64,000 nucleotides of DNA, taken from the NCBI RefSeq assembly GCF_021117405.1, contig NZ_CP088251.1, forward strand, positions 2,232,001 through 2,296,000, written 5' to 3'. The DNA comes from Frateuria edaphi. Its GTDB lineage: Bacteria; Pseudomonadota; Gammaproteobacteria; Xanthomonadales; Rhodanobacteraceae. Position numbers and translations under genes: made by a program. This document shows, piece by piece, positions 1 to 8,873 of the stretch (positions are counted from its first letter, which is position 1; each line of letters opens with the position of its first letter). Under the pieces are notes generated by a model. That model saw nothing but the letters and a program-made list of their open reading frames with translations, had not been told where the DNA came from and did no database searches.

Positions 1-399
1 TTCAACGCCAAGGCGAAGAACGTGATCGCGCTGTGCCGCATCCTCATCGAGCAGCACGGCGGCGATGTGCCACGCACGCGCGAAGCGCTGGAAGCCCTGC
101 CAGGGGTCGGCCGCAAGACCGCCAACGTGGTGCTCAATACCGCCTTCGGCGAGCCCACCATCGCGGTGGACACGCACATCTTCCGCGTCTCCAACCGCAC
201 CGGCCTCGCGCCGGGCAAGGACGTGCGTGCGGTCGAGGACAAGCTGGAAAAAGTGGTGCCGGCCGAGTTCAAGAAGGACGCCCACCACTGGCTGATCCTG
301 CACGGCCGCTACGTGTGCAAGGCACGCAAGCCCGACTGCCCGATCTGCCCGATCCGCGACCTCTGCAAGTATCGGCACAAGACGCCGCCCGCGCCGTAG
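1..399 (+). CDS. nth: Endonuclease III, 5'-truncated by window edge
   Basis: C-terminal part of the base-excision-repair glycosylase/AP lyase that removes oxidised pyrimidines from DNA. The frame is open from base 1, so the start lies outside the window. The helix-hairpin-helix segment LPGVGRKTANVVLNTAFG carries the catalytic lysine, and VDTHIFRVSNR carries the catalytic aspartate. The end has the four-cysteine iron-sulfur pattern C-x6-C-x2-C-x5-C (CKARKPDCPICPIRDLC). All expected C-terminal motifs are intact. The next gene converges from the minus strand. Confidence 0.96.
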   Translation, partial: FNAKAKNVIALCRILIEQHGGDVPRTREALEALPGVGRKTANVVLNTAFGEPTIAVDTHIFRVSNRTGLAPGKDVRAVEDKLEKVVPAEFKKDAHHWLILHGRYVCKARKPDCPICPIRDLCKYRHKTPPAP

Positions 400-426
400 G
401 CCATAGGGTGGGCTGCGAAAGCCTGC

Positions 427-1224
427 TCAGGCGACGTGCGTCAGCGAGCGGTAGAGCATGTAGATCGCCACGACCACGATCACGCCGGCGAAGACCACGT
501 TGAGCGCACCGCGCGTGCCGGCCAGGCGCCGCGCGCCCAGGGCACCCAGCCAACCACCGATCACGCCACCGCCGATGAACTCGGCCGCGATGCGCCAGTC
601 GACCAGGCCCGATGCCGCGTAGTTGCCCGCGGTGGTCGCTGCGAAGGTACCGACGGAGAACAACGAGGTGCCGATCGCGTTGATGATCTCCATCCCGCTG
701 GCGAACATCAGCCCGGGCACGATCAGGAAGCCGCCGCCGATCCCGAAGAACCCGGCCAGGCCGCCAGCGCCGATGCCGACGGCGCCCAGCCGCGGCAGGG
801 TATTGGGCAATGGATAGCGATCCGCCGCCCCGTCGCGCCGCCCGCGCAACATCAGGAACGCCACCACCAGCATCAGCAACGCGAACAACGCCAGCAGCCG
901 ATGGCCGTCCATCGCCTTGCCCACGCTCGATCCCAGCCAGGCGCCGAGCACGCCGGCCGCGGCGAACACGAATCCCGCGCGCCAGCGCACGTGGCCGGCG
1001 CGCGCGTGCGGCAGCAGGTTGGCGAAGGCGTTGGCCGACACGGCCACCGCGCTGGTGCCGATCGCCAGGTGCGGATCGCGCACGCCGACGACGTACAGCA
1101 GCAGCGGCGTGGCCAGGATCGACCCGCCGCCACCGATGAGGGCCAGCGAAAACCCCACGGCGGAGCCGCACAGCACCGCCAGCAGTTCGCCAATCCCGGG
1201 CACCAGGCTCACGGGGTCGCCCAA
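427..1224 (-). CDS. TauE/SafE-family sulfite/anion exporter
   Basis: A 265-residue polytopic membrane protein of the TauE/SafE (formerly DUF81) family, which exports sulfite or sulfoacetate-type anions across the inner membrane. The N-terminal helix contains the glycine-rich stretch SLALIGGGGSILATPLLLYV, and a second half repeats the pattern (AGFFGIGGGFLIVPGLMFA), as expected for this two-repeat fold. It lies 30 bp downstream of the DUF442 sulfurtransferase gene on the same strand, so the two are probably co-transcribed. The substrate is inferred from the family and the neighbour. Confidence 0.85.
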   Translation of the reverse strand: MGDPVSLVPGIGELLAVLCGSAVGFSLALIGGGGSILATPLLLYVVGVRDPHLAIGTSAVAVSANAFANLLPHARAGHVRWRAGFVFAAAGVLGAWLGSSVGKAMDGHRLLALFALLMLVVAFLMLRGRRDGAADRYPLPNTLPRLGAVGIGAGGLAGFFGIGGGFLIVPGLMFASGMEIINAIGTSLFSVGTFAATTAGNYAASGLVDWRIAAEFIGGGVIGGWLGALGARRLAGTRGALNVVFAGVIVVVAIYMLYRSLTHVA

Positions 1225-1254
1225 CAGCGGGACACGTCGCCGGACCGCGTTGGA

Positions 1255-1680
1255 TCAGGCATGCCGCATCGCCCGCAGCCGTGGCGCGAGGGCCGCGATG
1301 TCATAGCCTGCCTCGCCGGCCGCCTTCACGATCGCGTCGGCGTCGCCGGCGCGGGCGGCCTGTAGCGCCCACAACGTGGTCGAACGCGTGCCGGTGCGGC
1401 AGAAGGCCAGCACCGGCGCAGGCAGTTCCGCCACCGCCCGTGCCATGGCCTCGATGACGGCGGCTTCGTACTGCCCGGGCACGACCGGGATGTCGCGGTA
1501 GGCCAGTCCGCGCGCGGCGGCGGCCTGCGCCATCTCGGCACTGGACGGCTGGTCGTCCGCTTCCCCGTCCGGCCGGTTGTTGATCACGCTGCGAAACCCG
1601 GCGGCTTCGAGGTCGGCCATCTCGCCGGGCAGGATCTGCGGCGACACGCTGATCTGGTCGGTCAACTTGCGGATGTGCAT
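1255..1680 (-). CDS. DUF442/TIGR01244-family sulfurtransferase (phosphatase-fold)
   Basis: A 141-residue protein of the TIGR01244/DUF442 family, a tyrosine-phosphatase/rhodanese-like fold. The active-site loop is AFCRTGTRS with the presumed catalytic Cys94. The conserved motif RSVINNRPDGE lies near the N-terminus. The start at 1680 is preceded by AGGAG at good spacing; a longer reading to 1746 has no such site. In the Xylella/Agrobacterium BigR operon a DUF442 domain is fused to an ETHE1-like dioxygenase and sits beside a TauE exporter for sulfide detoxification. Here it stands alone but keeps the TauE partner. Confidence 0.82.
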   Translation of the reverse strand: MHIRKLTDQISVSPQILPGEMADLEAAGFRSVINNRPDGEADDQPSSAEMAQAAAARGLAYRDIPVVPGQYEAAVIEAMARAVAELPAPVLAFCRTGTRSTTLWALQAARAGDADAIVKAAGEAGYDIAALAPRLRAMRHA

Positions 1681-1721
1681 GAAGCGCTCCTGTGGTCGAC
1701 GGTGAGCGCAGGTCGCTTTTC

Positions 1722-1799
1722 GCAGGAGCCCATTCGTGTGCGACACCTGAGCTTCGATGGCGCATCAGGAAGAGAGCATCGCCACGAGCGGGCTCCTGC
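1722..1799. repeat. Dispersed long inverted repeat, copy 1
   Basis: Arms GCAGGAGCCCATTCGTG (1722-1738) and CACGAGCGGGCTCCTGC (1783-1799) pair at 15 of 17 positions around a loop of about 44 bases. The same arm sequence style recurs at 46683, 53125 and 63788. It lies upstream of the DUF442 gene, just before the Pho porin terminator. Confidence 0.75.
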
Positions 1800-1819
1800 A
1801 AAGACAACCTCGCAACCCT

Positions 1820-1854
1820 CAAAAAAAATAACGGCGGGCTTGCGGCCCGCCGTT
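1820..1854 (-). terminator. Rho-independent terminator of the Pho porin gene
   Basis: A perfect 10-bp stem (AACGGCGGGC, 1830-1839, with GCCCGCCGTT, 1845-1854) is followed on the minus strand by a T run (complement of AAAAAAAA at 1821-1828). Its orientation fits termination of the minus-strand porin gene that ends at 1963. Confidence 0.88.
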
Positions 1855-1962
1855 GTCCCTCCCTGGGTAGAACTCCCTTCCGATAACCACTCCTTGACAC
1901 GCGGCTAATGATCCACGGGCCGCGTGAAGGTTTGTTCAAGAAGCGCCAAACGCAGCGCCCGC

Positions 1963-3216
1963 CTAGAACGCGACCTCGCCGAACACGCCGATTTCGTTCG
2001 TCTTGACGTTTTGTACATGCGGCGGCACCGGATCGGCGACCGAATGTTCGGCCTTTTCGTGCTTCCACACCGCGGCCAGTTTGAAGCCCTTGGTCACCTG
2101 GTACTGCAGGCCGAGGTTGTAGTAGACGTCCTTCGCGCCGTCGTCCAGGTCCTTGCTCAGCTTGGCGTTGTCGTAGCGGGCGAACAGCGCGACGTCATCG
2201 GTGAGCGCCACCGACCCCCACAGCGAGTAGCCGTCGGCCTTGTCCTCGACCGGGCTCAGCACCAGGTTGCCCCAGTTCTTGGCGGTGAAGTACTCGGCAC
2301 CCACGCGCACTTTCTTGTCCTGGTAGGCGACCATCACATCGCCGCGCTGCGCGGTGTTCGGCGCATCGATGCTCTCGGTTTCCTTGCCCAGGTGACCGCT
2401 GTAGCCGCCGACGGCGACGATCATGCCTTCGAACGGAACGAAGCCCACGCGACCTTCGATGTCCACGCCCTTGCTGCGGCTGGGGTTCTTGTAGCCGCCG
2501 CCGTTGACGACCGACACCGCGTAGTTGGCGACCTTGTTCGCGCCGAGGTCACCGCCCAGGTGCAGGCCCCAGTCGGCCGAGTTGGCGTACTTCAGGCGGT
2601 CGGTCAGGGTGTTCTCGACGTAGCGGAAGCCGTAGTAGCTCTCCACGAACGGAATCCACGGCATGTCCGCCGAACCGATGCGCAGCACCGCCGCCTGGTC
2701 GAACTTGCCCTGCACGTAGGCCTTCTTCACGAACAGGTTCGTCTCGCCGTCGGCGCTGACATAGTTGAAGTCGGTGGTGAGGTTGGCCGACCAGATGTCG
2801 TTGAACTGGTGGTCCACGCCCAGGTAGAAGCGCTTGACGTCCAGGCCCGTGCCCGAGGCATCGGTCTTGCCGGTGTCGCTGTTCTTCTGGTCGATGTTCG
2901 AGAAGTCGAAGAACATCTTGCCGGAGAACTTGGTGTCGGCCAGCGCCTTGTCGAGCGACGAGGCCGAGCTGGCCTGCGACTTCTGCAGCGCCTCGATGTT
3001 CTGGCCCGTACTCACATTGATGTCGGACTGCGCATCGGTGCGCTGTTCCAGCTCGTCCATCTTGGCCTGCAGGGCGGCCAGCTGGGCCTTGAGCTGCTCG
3101 ACCTCGGCGCTGCGCGCAGAGGACTGCGCATCCTGCGGGACCGGTGCCGCGTGCACGCCGGCGGCTGCCAGGCCCAGACCGGCGGCGACCGCCACCACGA
3201 GCATCTTCGAACGCAT
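1963..3216 (-). CDS. Phosphate-selective porin O/P family protein
   Basis: A 417-residue outer-membrane porin of the OprO/OprP family, which passes phosphate or polyphosphate during starvation. The start at 3216 has GGAGAG upstream and gives a clear signal peptide ending at HA-APVPQ (about residue 23). A coiled-coil stretch follows (about 35-65: EVEQLKAQLAALQAKMDELE), then an alternating beta-barrel sequence. The last residue is Phe (GEVAF), the usual outer-membrane assembly signal. A Pho box lies about 115 bp upstream, and pstSCAB-phoU lies beyond the RNase T gene. The exact anion selectivity cannot be read from sequence. Confidence 0.92.
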   Translation of the reverse strand: MRSKMLVVAVAAGLGLAAAGVHAAPVPQDAQSSARSAEVEQLKAQLAALQAKMDELEQRTDAQSDINVSTGQNIEALQKSQASSASSLDKALADTKFSGKMFFDFSNIDQKNSDTGKTDASGTGLDVKRFYLGVDHQFNDIWSANLTTDFNYVSADGETNLFVKKAYVQGKFDQAAVLRIGSADMPWIPFVESYYGFRYVENTLTDRLKYANSADWGLHLGGDLGANKVANYAVSVVNGGGYKNPSRSKGVDIEGRVGFVPFEGMIVAVGGYSGHLGKETESIDAPNTAQRGDVMVAYQDKKVRVGAEYFTAKNWGNLVLSPVEDKADGYSLWGSVALTDDVALFARYDNAKLSKDLDDGAKDVYYNLGLQYQVTKGFKLAAVWKHEKAEHSVADPVPPHVQNVKTNEIGVFGEVAF

Positions 3217-3330
3217 GTAATTCTCTCCACTGTTGGTAGGAACCACTCGACCGCCCCCTTCGATCCTGGATGGCCAAGCAGGGACAGGCGGCAGGATGCG
3301 GCGCGTCGTTTACGGTTCCGTGCCGGTTGC

Positions 3331-3348
3331 GTGACAGAACGAAGACAG
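3331..3348 (-). promoter_or_regulatory. Pho box upstream of the porin gene
   Basis: On the minus strand the site reads CTGTCTT-CGTT-CTGTCAC: two 7-base direct repeats separated by 4 bases. This matches the PhoB box rule (CTGTCAT, 4-base gap, CTGTCAT) at 12 of 14 repeat positions. It sits about 115 bp upstream of the porin start and 63 bp before rnt on the other strand. PhoB-dependent induction under phosphate limitation is inferred. Confidence 0.85.
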
Positions 3349-3410
3349 TGCGCATCGTGCGCAGACGCGGACTTCGCGAGCGCGCCACCGGGCGCTGATA
3401 TGCTTCGTCG

Positions 3411-4070
3411 ATGGAATACGTAAGCAACAGCATGGCCGCCCGCATGTGCCAGCGGTTCCGCGGCTTCATGCCGGTGATCGTGGACGTGGAAACCGGCGGC
3501 TTCGATGCCGAGCACGACGCGCTGCTGGAAATCGCCGTGGTCACCCTGGCGATGGACGGCGAGGGGTACCTGCACCCGCGCGCCCCGGTGTTCACGCACG
3601 TCGAGCCGTTCCCCGGCGCCCGCATCGACCCGCGCTCGCTGGAGATCACCGGCATCGACCCGGACAATCCGCTTCGCGGCGCGTTGTCGGAGCGGCAGGC
3701 GCTGGACCACGTGTTCAATCCGGTCCGCCAGGCCATGCGCGAGAGCGAATGCCAGCGGGCCGTACTGGTCGGCCACAACGCGGCCTTCGATCTGGCCTTC
3801 CTCAACGCGGCCGTGCGCCGCTGCGGGCACAAGCGCAACCCGTTCCATCCTTTCAGCTGCTTCGACACCGCCACGCTGAGCGGCCTGGCCTACGGACAGA
3901 CCGTGCTGAGCAAGGCGGTGCAGGCAGCGGGCCATGCATTCGACGGACGCGAGGCGCATTCGGCCATCTACGACGCCGAGCGCACGGCGGAACTGTTCTG
4001 CTCGATCGTCAACCGCTGGCGGCGGCTGGAAACGCTCGAGCGCGACCAGGTCGGACTGACGCTGACCTGA
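3411..4070 (+). CDS. rnt: Ribonuclease T
   Basis: A 219-residue DEDD-family 3'-5' exoribonuclease that trims tRNA and other stable RNA 3' ends. ExoI is IVDVETGGF (acidic pair). ExoII surrounds [13 protein letters not shown], and ExoIII is [14 protein letters not shown], giving the DEDDh catalytic set. [20 protein letters not shown] and GQTVLSKA closely resemble the E. coli enzyme, and the length is near its 215 residues. The start is uncertain: ATG 3411 is the longest reading and ATG 3432 is also possible, neither with a strong ribosome site. It is unusual to find it inside a phosphate locus. Confidence 0.95.
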   Translation: MEYVSNSMAARMCQRFRGFMPVIVDVETGGFDAEHDALLEIAVVTLAMDGEGYLHPRAPVFTHVEPFPGARIDPRSLEITGIDPDNPLRGALSERQALDHVFNPVRQAMRESECQRAVLVGHNAAFDLAFLNAAVRRCGHKRNPFHPFSCFDTATLSGLAYGQTVLSKAVQAAGHAFDGREAHSAIYDAERTAELFCSIVNRWRRLETLERDQVGLTLT

Positions 4071-4096
4071 TCGCTTTCATGACAGCCGGATGCGGC

Positions 4097-4125
4097 GTGT
4101 CATCACGCTGCAACATTCATCTCAT
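4097..4125 (+). promoter_or_regulatory. Candidate weak Pho-box array upstream of pstS
   Basis: Three 7-base units spaced by 4 bases: GTGTCAT (4097-4103), CTGCAAC (4108-4114) and ATCTCAT (4119-4125). They match CTGTCAT at 6, 4 and 5 of 7 positions. The 11-base periodicity is what PhoB requires, but the matches are weaker than at the porin site. The array is 77 bp ahead of the pstS start. Confidence 0.45.
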
Positions 4126-4201
4126 CTCATTGCAACACCGCTGACCTCAAATGCGTCCGCCGGGAATCCGCCCGCGACGCACCATCTTGAGAGGACTGAC
4201 C

Positions 4202-5239
4202 GTGTTGAATGCAACCACCACCGTTTCCCGCCTCGGTACGGCTGCCGTACTGGCTGCCGCCTCGCTGCTGGGTGCCAACGGCGCCCAGGCGACCGACATC
4301 ACCGGCGCCGGCTCGAGCTTCGTCTACCCCGTGCTGTCACGCTGGTCGGCGAACTATGCCGAGAAGACCGGCAACCACCTCAACTACCAGTCGGTCGGCT
4401 CCGGTGCCGGCATCGCGCAGATCAAGGAAGGCACGATCGACTTCGGCGCCTCCGATGCGCCGATGAAGGCCGAGGACCTCCAGAAGTTCGGCCTGGGCCA
4501 GTTCCCGGTGGTGGTCGGCGGCATCGTGCCGGTGGTCAACATCGCCGGCGTGCAGGCTGGCCAGATCAAGCTCGACGGCGCGACGCTGGCCGACATCTTC
4601 CTGGGCAAGATCAGGAACTGGAGCGATCCGAAGATCGCCGCGCTCAACGGCGGGCTCAAGTTGCCGGCCGGCAAGATCACCGTCGTGCACCGCTCCGACG
4701 GTTCGGGCACCTCGTTCAACTTCACCAATTACCTGTCCAAGGTGAGCCCCGAATGGGCCGGCCAGGTCAAGTTCGGCACCTCGGTCGACTGGCCGACAGG
4801 CGTGGGCGGCAAGGGCAACGAGGGCGTGTCGCAGTACGTCAAGCAGATCAAGGGTTCGATCGGCTATGTCGAATACGCCTACGCGGTGAAGAACAAGATC
4901 AGCTGGATCGACCTGAAGAACGCCGCCGGCAACGTCGTCGCTCCCAACGCCGACAGCTTCGCCGCCGCGGCCAGCACCGCCGACTGGGCCAGCGCGAAGG
5001 ACTTCAACCTGATCATGACCAACGCCCCGGGCGCCAAGGCTTGGCCGATCACCGCGACCACCTGGGTGATCATGTACAAGCAGCCGAAGAATGCCGAGCA
5101 CAGCAAGGTCGCCTTCGACTTCTTCAAGTGGGCGCTGGAGAACGGCCAGGACCAGGCCGCCGCGCTGGACTACGTGCCGCTGCCGCAGAGCCTGGTGCAG
5201 AAGATCGAGGCCTACTGGGCGTCGGAATACAAGCACTGA
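4202..5239 (+). CDS. pstS: Phosphate ABC transporter substrate-binding protein PstS
   Basis: A 345-residue periplasmic phosphate-binding protein. The GTG start at 4202 is chosen because GAGAGGA lies 6-7 bases upstream and a clean signal peptide follows (hydrophobic AAVLAAASLLG, cleavage near AQA-TDITG). Phosphate-contacting motifs are all present: TGAGSSFVYPVLSRW at the mature N-terminus, GSGAGIAQI, FGASDAPM, and HRSDGSGTSFNFTNYLS with the Arg/Ser/Thr ligands. It is the first gene of pstSCAB-phoU. A 152-bp gap with a GC-rich hairpin separates it from pstC, which may uncouple the high PstS yield from the permease genes. Confidence 0.97.
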   Translation: MLNATTTVSRLGTAAVLAAASLLGANGAQATDITGAGSSFVYPVLSRWSANYAEKTGNHLNYQSVGSGAGIAQIKEGTIDFGASDAPMKAEDLQKFGLGQFPVVVGGIVPVVNIAGVQAGQIKLDGATLADIFLGKIRNWSDPKIAALNGGLKLPAGKITVVHRSDGSGTSFNFTNYLSKVSPEWAGQVKFGTSVDWPTGVGGKGNEGVSQYVKQIKGSIGYVEYAYAVKNKISWIDLKNAAGNVVAPNADSFAAAASTADWASAKDFNLIMTNAPGAKAWPITATTWVIMYKQPKNAEHSKVAFDFFKWALENGQDQAAALDYVPLPQSLVQKIEAYWASEYKH

Positions 5240-5391
5240 GCGACGACCGATGCCTTCCCCCGCGCCGCGGGGGAAGGCGCCGGCCGGGCCGATCGGGGGC
5301 GATCCTGGCGATACGCCCCATCGGTCTTCCGGCCCCACCGGGGGAAGCAACAGCATCCCTCGCCTTTGACCCGCACGGCTGATCCCTACTG

Positions 5392-6399
5392 ATGTCCACT
5401 ATCCCCGCTTCCGTCGCGCCCGAACAGCGGGCAAGCCACGACGCCCGCCACGATCGCCTGTTCGCCGGCCTGCTCAAGGCCTGCGCGATGATCGTCCTGG
5501 CGGCGCTGCTGGGTGCGGCGTTCGCCACACTGTGGGGTGGGCGCGAGGCGTTCAGCACGTTCGGCTGGCACTTCCTCACCAGTTCCGCGTGGGACCCCAG
5601 CAGCCAGGAATACGGCGCGCTGGTGCCGGTCTACGGCACGCTGGCCACCTCGTTCATCGCGCTGCTGATCGCGGTGCCGGTGAGCTTCGGCATCGCTCTG
5701 TATCTTTCGGAAGTCGCACCGCGCTGGCTGCGTACGCCGGTCGCCTCGGCGATCGAGCTGCTGGCGGGCATCCCTTCGATCATCTACGGCATGTGGGGCC
5801 TGTTCGTCTTCGCGCCCTTCTTTGCCGAACACATCAAGCCGTGGCTGACCAATTACCTGGGCAACAACCCCGATGACGGCAATCCTTCATGGATCGCCAC
5901 GCACATTCCGTTCGTCGGCAAGATGTTCGCCAGCGACTATCCGTTCGGCGCCAGCATCCTGGTTGCCGGCATCGTGCTGGCGATCATGATCATCCCGTTC
6001 ATTTCCTCGGTGATGCGCGAGGTGTTCCAGACCGTACCCACGCGCCTGAAGGAGTCGGCCTATGCGCTGGGCTCGAGCACCTGGGAAGTCTCCTGGGACA
6101 TCGTGCTGCCGTACACGCGCTCGGCGGTGATCGGCGGCATCTTCCTGGGGCTGGGTCGCGCGCTGGGCGAGACGATGGCGGTGACCTTCGTGCTCGGCAA
6201 CGCGATGGACCTGTCGGCCTCGCTGCTCGACCCGGGCGCCTCGATCGCCTCGACCATCGCCAACCAGTTCAGCGAGGCGGTAGGCCTGCAGAAATCGGCG
6301 CTGATGGCGCTGGCCTTCCTGCTGTTCGTGGTGACCTTCATCGTGCTGCTGATAGCGCGGCTGATGCTGCGCCGACTGGCCAGCCGGGAGGGCCGCTGA
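5392..6399 (+). CDS. pstC: Phosphate ABC transporter permease PstC
   Basis: A 335-residue inner-membrane permease subunit. It starts with a hydrophilic N-terminus followed by a first transmembrane helix (CAMIVLAALLGAAFATLW). The core is VPVYGTLATSFIALLIAVPVSFGIALYLSE and GIPSIIYGMWGLFVF. The cytoplasmic coupling loop that contacts PstB is ESAYALGSSTWEVSWDIVLP, followed by GLGRALGETMAVTFVLGN, typical of PstC. Its stop codon overlaps the pstA start (TGATG), so the two are translationally coupled. No strong ribosome site is visible before ATG 5392. Confidence 0.96.
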   Translation: MSTIPASVAPEQRASHDARHDRLFAGLLKACAMIVLAALLGAAFATLWGGREAFSTFGWHFLTSSAWDPSSQEYGALVPVYGTLATSFIALLIAVPVSFGIALYLSEVAPRWLRTPVASAIELLAGIPSIIYGMWGLFVFAPFFAEHIKPWLTNYLGNNPDDGNPSWIATHIPFVGKMFASDYPFGASILVAGIVLAIMIIPFISSVMREVFQTVPTRLKESAYALGSSTWEVSWDIVLPYTRSAVIGGIFLGLGRALGETMAVTFVLGNAMDLSASLLDPGASIASTIANQFSEAVGLQKSALMALAFLLFVVTFIVLLIARLMLRRLASREGR

Positions 6400-7262
6400 T
6401 GGACATGCTGTACCTGCGCCGCCGCCTGACCAACGCGCTGGCGCTCATCCTGAGCACGCTCGCCACGCTGATCGGCCTGGCGTTCCTCGCCTGGATCCTG
6501 TGGGAGACCCTTCGCCAGGGGATCGCCGCGCTGGACCTCAAGCTGTTCACCAGGATCACCGCCTATGGCGACCAGGGCGGCCTGGCCAATGCGATGGTCG
6601 GCAGCCTGATCATCAACTTCGTGGGCATCGCCATCGCCACGCCGATCGGCGTGCTGGCGGGAACATGGCTGGCCGAGTACGCCAACCGCACGCGACTGGG
6701 CGAAACCGTCCGCTTCTTGAATGACATCCTGCTTTCCGCGCCCTCGATCGTGATGGGCCTGTTCGTCTACACCATCATCGTGTTGCCGAGCACCGCGCTG
6801 ACCCACGGCAACACCACGTTCTCCGGTTTTGCCGGCGGCGTGGCGCTGGCGCTGATCGCGCTGCCGGTCATCGTGCGCACCACCGACGAGATGCTGCGAC
6901 TGGTGCCTTCGACGCTGCGCGAGGCGGCGCTGTCGCTGGGCGTGCCGCAGTGGAAGCTCACCTCGCAGATCCTGCTGCGCGCGGCGCGTTCGGGCATCGT
7001 CACCGGCGTACTGCTGGCCCTGGCGCGCATCAGCGGCGAGACCGCGCCGCTGCTGTTCACCGCCTTTGGCAACAACTTCATGACGCTCAACCCGATGGAC
7101 AAGATGTCCAGCCTGCCCCAGGTGATCTACCAGTACGCCAACGACCCGGGCGAGGCGATGCATGCACTGGCCTGGGCCGGCGCCTTCGTGGTCACGCTTT
7201 TCGTGCTTCTGCTCAGCCTCGCCTCCCGCCTGCTGTTTACCCGCAAGGTGTCACATGATTAA
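6399..7262 (+). CDS. pstA: Phosphate ABC transporter permease PstA
   Basis: A 287-residue partner permease of PstC. ATG 6399 overlaps the pstC stop by one base. Characteristic segments are [53 protein letters not shown], and the coupling loop [21 protein letters not shown] followed by [20 protein letters not shown]. Six transmembrane segments are apparent. The 3' end overlaps pstB by 8 bp, so the permease genes and the ATPase gene form one tightly coupled unit. Confidence 0.96.
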   Translation: MDMLYLRRRLTNALALILSTLATLIGLAFLAWILWETLRQGIAALDLKLFTRITAYGDQGGLANAMVGSLIINFVGIAIATPIGVLAGTWLAEYANRTRLGETVRFLNDILLSAPSIVMGLFVYTIIVLPSTALTHGNTTFSGFAGGVALALIALPVIVRTTDEMLRLVPSTLREAALSLGVPQWKLTSQILLRAARSGIVTGVLLALARISGETAPLLFTAFGNNFMTLNPMDKMSSLPQVIYQYANDPGEAMHALAWAGAFVVTLFVLLLSLASRLLFTRKVSHD

Positions 7263-8061
7263 TGCCGCTGCCCTCGCCCTGGCGCCGTCGATGGCGCCGC
7301 CCGTGACCGAGCCCAAGCTCAAGGTCCGCGACCTGAATTTCCACTACGACAGCTTCCATGCGCTGAAGAACATCGCCATGGACGTTCCCGAGAAGCAGGT
7401 CACCGCGATCATCGGCCCTTCCGGCTGCGGCAAGTCCACGCTGCTGCGCATCTTCAATCGCATCTACGCGATCTATCCGAAGTTGAAGGCGACCGGTTCG
7501 ATCGAACTGGACGGCGAGAACATCCTCGACCCGCGCTATTCGCTCAACCGCCTGCGCAGCAAGGTCGGCATGGTGTTCCAGAAGCCGGTGCCGTTTCCGA
7601 TGACGATCTTCGAGAACGTCGCCTATGGCATCCGCCATCACGAGCGGCTGTCCAAAGCCGACATGGAGGCGCGCGTGGAGCAGGCCCTGCGCGGCGCGGC
7701 GCTGTGGGACGAGGTGAAGGACAAGCTCAAGCAGAACGCGCTGGGCCTTTCCGGCGGCCAGCAGCAGCGACTGTGCATCGCGCGCGCGATCGCGTTGCGC
7801 CCCGAGGTGCTGCTGCTGGACGAACCCACCTCCGCGCTCGACCCGATCGCCACGGGTCGCATCGAGCAGTTGATCGAGGAGCTGAAGAGCCAGTTCACGA
7901 TCGTGATCGTGACGCACAACATGCAGCAGGCCGCGCGCGTATCCGACCGCACCGCCTTCATGTACCTGGGCGAGCTGATCGAGTTCGACGAAACCGAGAA
8001 GATCTTCACCAAGCCCGGCAAGAAGCAGACCGAGGATTACATCACCGGCCGCTTCGGCTGA
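7255..8061 (+). CDS. pstB: Phosphate ABC transporter ATP-binding protein PstB
   Basis: A 268-residue ABC ATPase energising phosphate import. It shows Walker [11 protein letters not shown]-loop [12 protein letters not shown], signature [17 protein letters not shown], Walker [14 protein letters not shown] and H-loop [13 protein letters not shown]. The start ATG 7255 has AAGGTG upstream and overlaps the end of pstA by 8 bp. An N-terminal extension of about 20 residues precedes the usual start of the fold ([17 protein letters not shown]). The C-terminus ([11 protein letters not shown]) is typical of PstB. Confidence 0.97.
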   Translation: MINAAALALAPSMAPPVTEPKLKVRDLNFHYDSFHALKNIAMDVPEKQVTAIIGPSGCGKSTLLRIFNRIYAIYPKLKATGSIELDGENILDPRYSLNRLRSKVGMVFQKPVPFPMTIFENVAYGIRHHERLSKADMEARVEQALRGAALWDEVKDKLKQNALGLSGGQQQRLCIARAIALRPEVLLLDEPTSALDPIATGRIEQLIEELKSQFTIVIVTHNMQQAARVSDRTAFMYLGELIEFDETEKIFTKPGKKQTEDYITGRFG

Positions 8062-8153
8062 TGCCTGGAACCTGCACCACGCCTTGACGTCCATCCCGCG
8101 CAGCGGGAATGACGCACGGACGATGCAAACAGCGCGACCACCATGAGGCTCCC

Positions 8154-8873
8154 ATGAGCAGCAAAGACCACATCATCAAGAGCTACGACAGCGAGCTGGC
8201 GCGCCTGACCGGCGAAATCGTGCGCATGGGCGAACTGGCGGCCGCGCAGCTGGAGGCGGCAATCGACGTCGTCGAACGCCGCGACGACCGTGCGGCCCAG
8301 CGCGTCGTCGCCAACGACGATGCCATCGACGCGCTGGAACAGGAGATCAGCCACGACGTGGTGCGCCTGCTCGCCCTGCGCGCCCCGATGGCGGGCGACC
8401 TGCGCAATGTGTTCGCCGCGTTGCGCATCGCCTCCGACATCGAACGCATCGGCGACTACGCCGCCAACGTGGCCAAGCGTTCGATCCCGCTCTCGATGGT
8501 GGCGCCGGTGACGCCCACCAGCGGCCTGGGGCTGCTTGCCAAACTGGCCGCGGCCGAGGTGCGCGACGTACTGACCGCCTACGCGCGGCAGGACGCCGAG
8601 CAGGGCTACCAGGTGTGGAAGCGCGACGCCGGACTGGACGAGGCCTACACCGGCTACTTCCGCCAGTTGCTGACCTACATGATGGAAGATCCGCGCAACA
8701 TCACGCCCTGCACGCACCTTCTGTTCATGGCCAAGAACATCGAGCGCATCGGCGACCACGCGACCAACATCGCCGAGAACCTCTGGTACCAGGTGTATGG
8801 CGAGCCGCTGGACAAGCAACGGGACAAGCGCGACCTGACGTCGAATCCGGAAATGCCCAAGCTGGGAGGCTGA
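8154..8873 (+). CDS. phoU: Phosphate signalling complex protein PhoU
   Basis: A 239-residue all-helical protein that links Pst transport to PhoR/PhoB signalling and represses the regulon when phosphate is plentiful. The two three-helix halves carry the metal-binding signature twice: RIASDIERIGDYAANVAK and FMAKNIERIGDHATNIAE. ATG 8154 is preferred because GAGG lies six bases upstream; the frame could extend to 8109 but without support. Last gene of the pst operon. A short hairpin of the GCGGGAAT type sits in the 92-bp gap after pstB. phoB and phoR are not in this window. Confidence 0.96.
   Translation: MSSKDHIIKSYDSELARLTGEIVRMGELAAAQLEAAIDVVERRDDRAAQRVVANDDAIDALEQEISHDVVRLLALRAPMAGDLRNVFAALRIASDIERIGDYAANVAKRSIPLSMVAPVTPTSGLGLLAKLAAAEVRDVLTAYARQDAEQGYQVWKRDAGLDEAYTGYFRQLLTYMMEDPRNITPCTHLLFMAKNIERIGDHATNIAENLWYQVYGEPLDKQRDKRDLTSNPEMPKLGG

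Noticed and set aside
1924-3423. A 499-codon plus-strand frame opposite the porin
   Set aside because: The minus strand encodes a full porin with signal peptide, coiled coil and terminal Phe. The plus-strand product is a repetitive His/Val/Arg-rich antisense translation.
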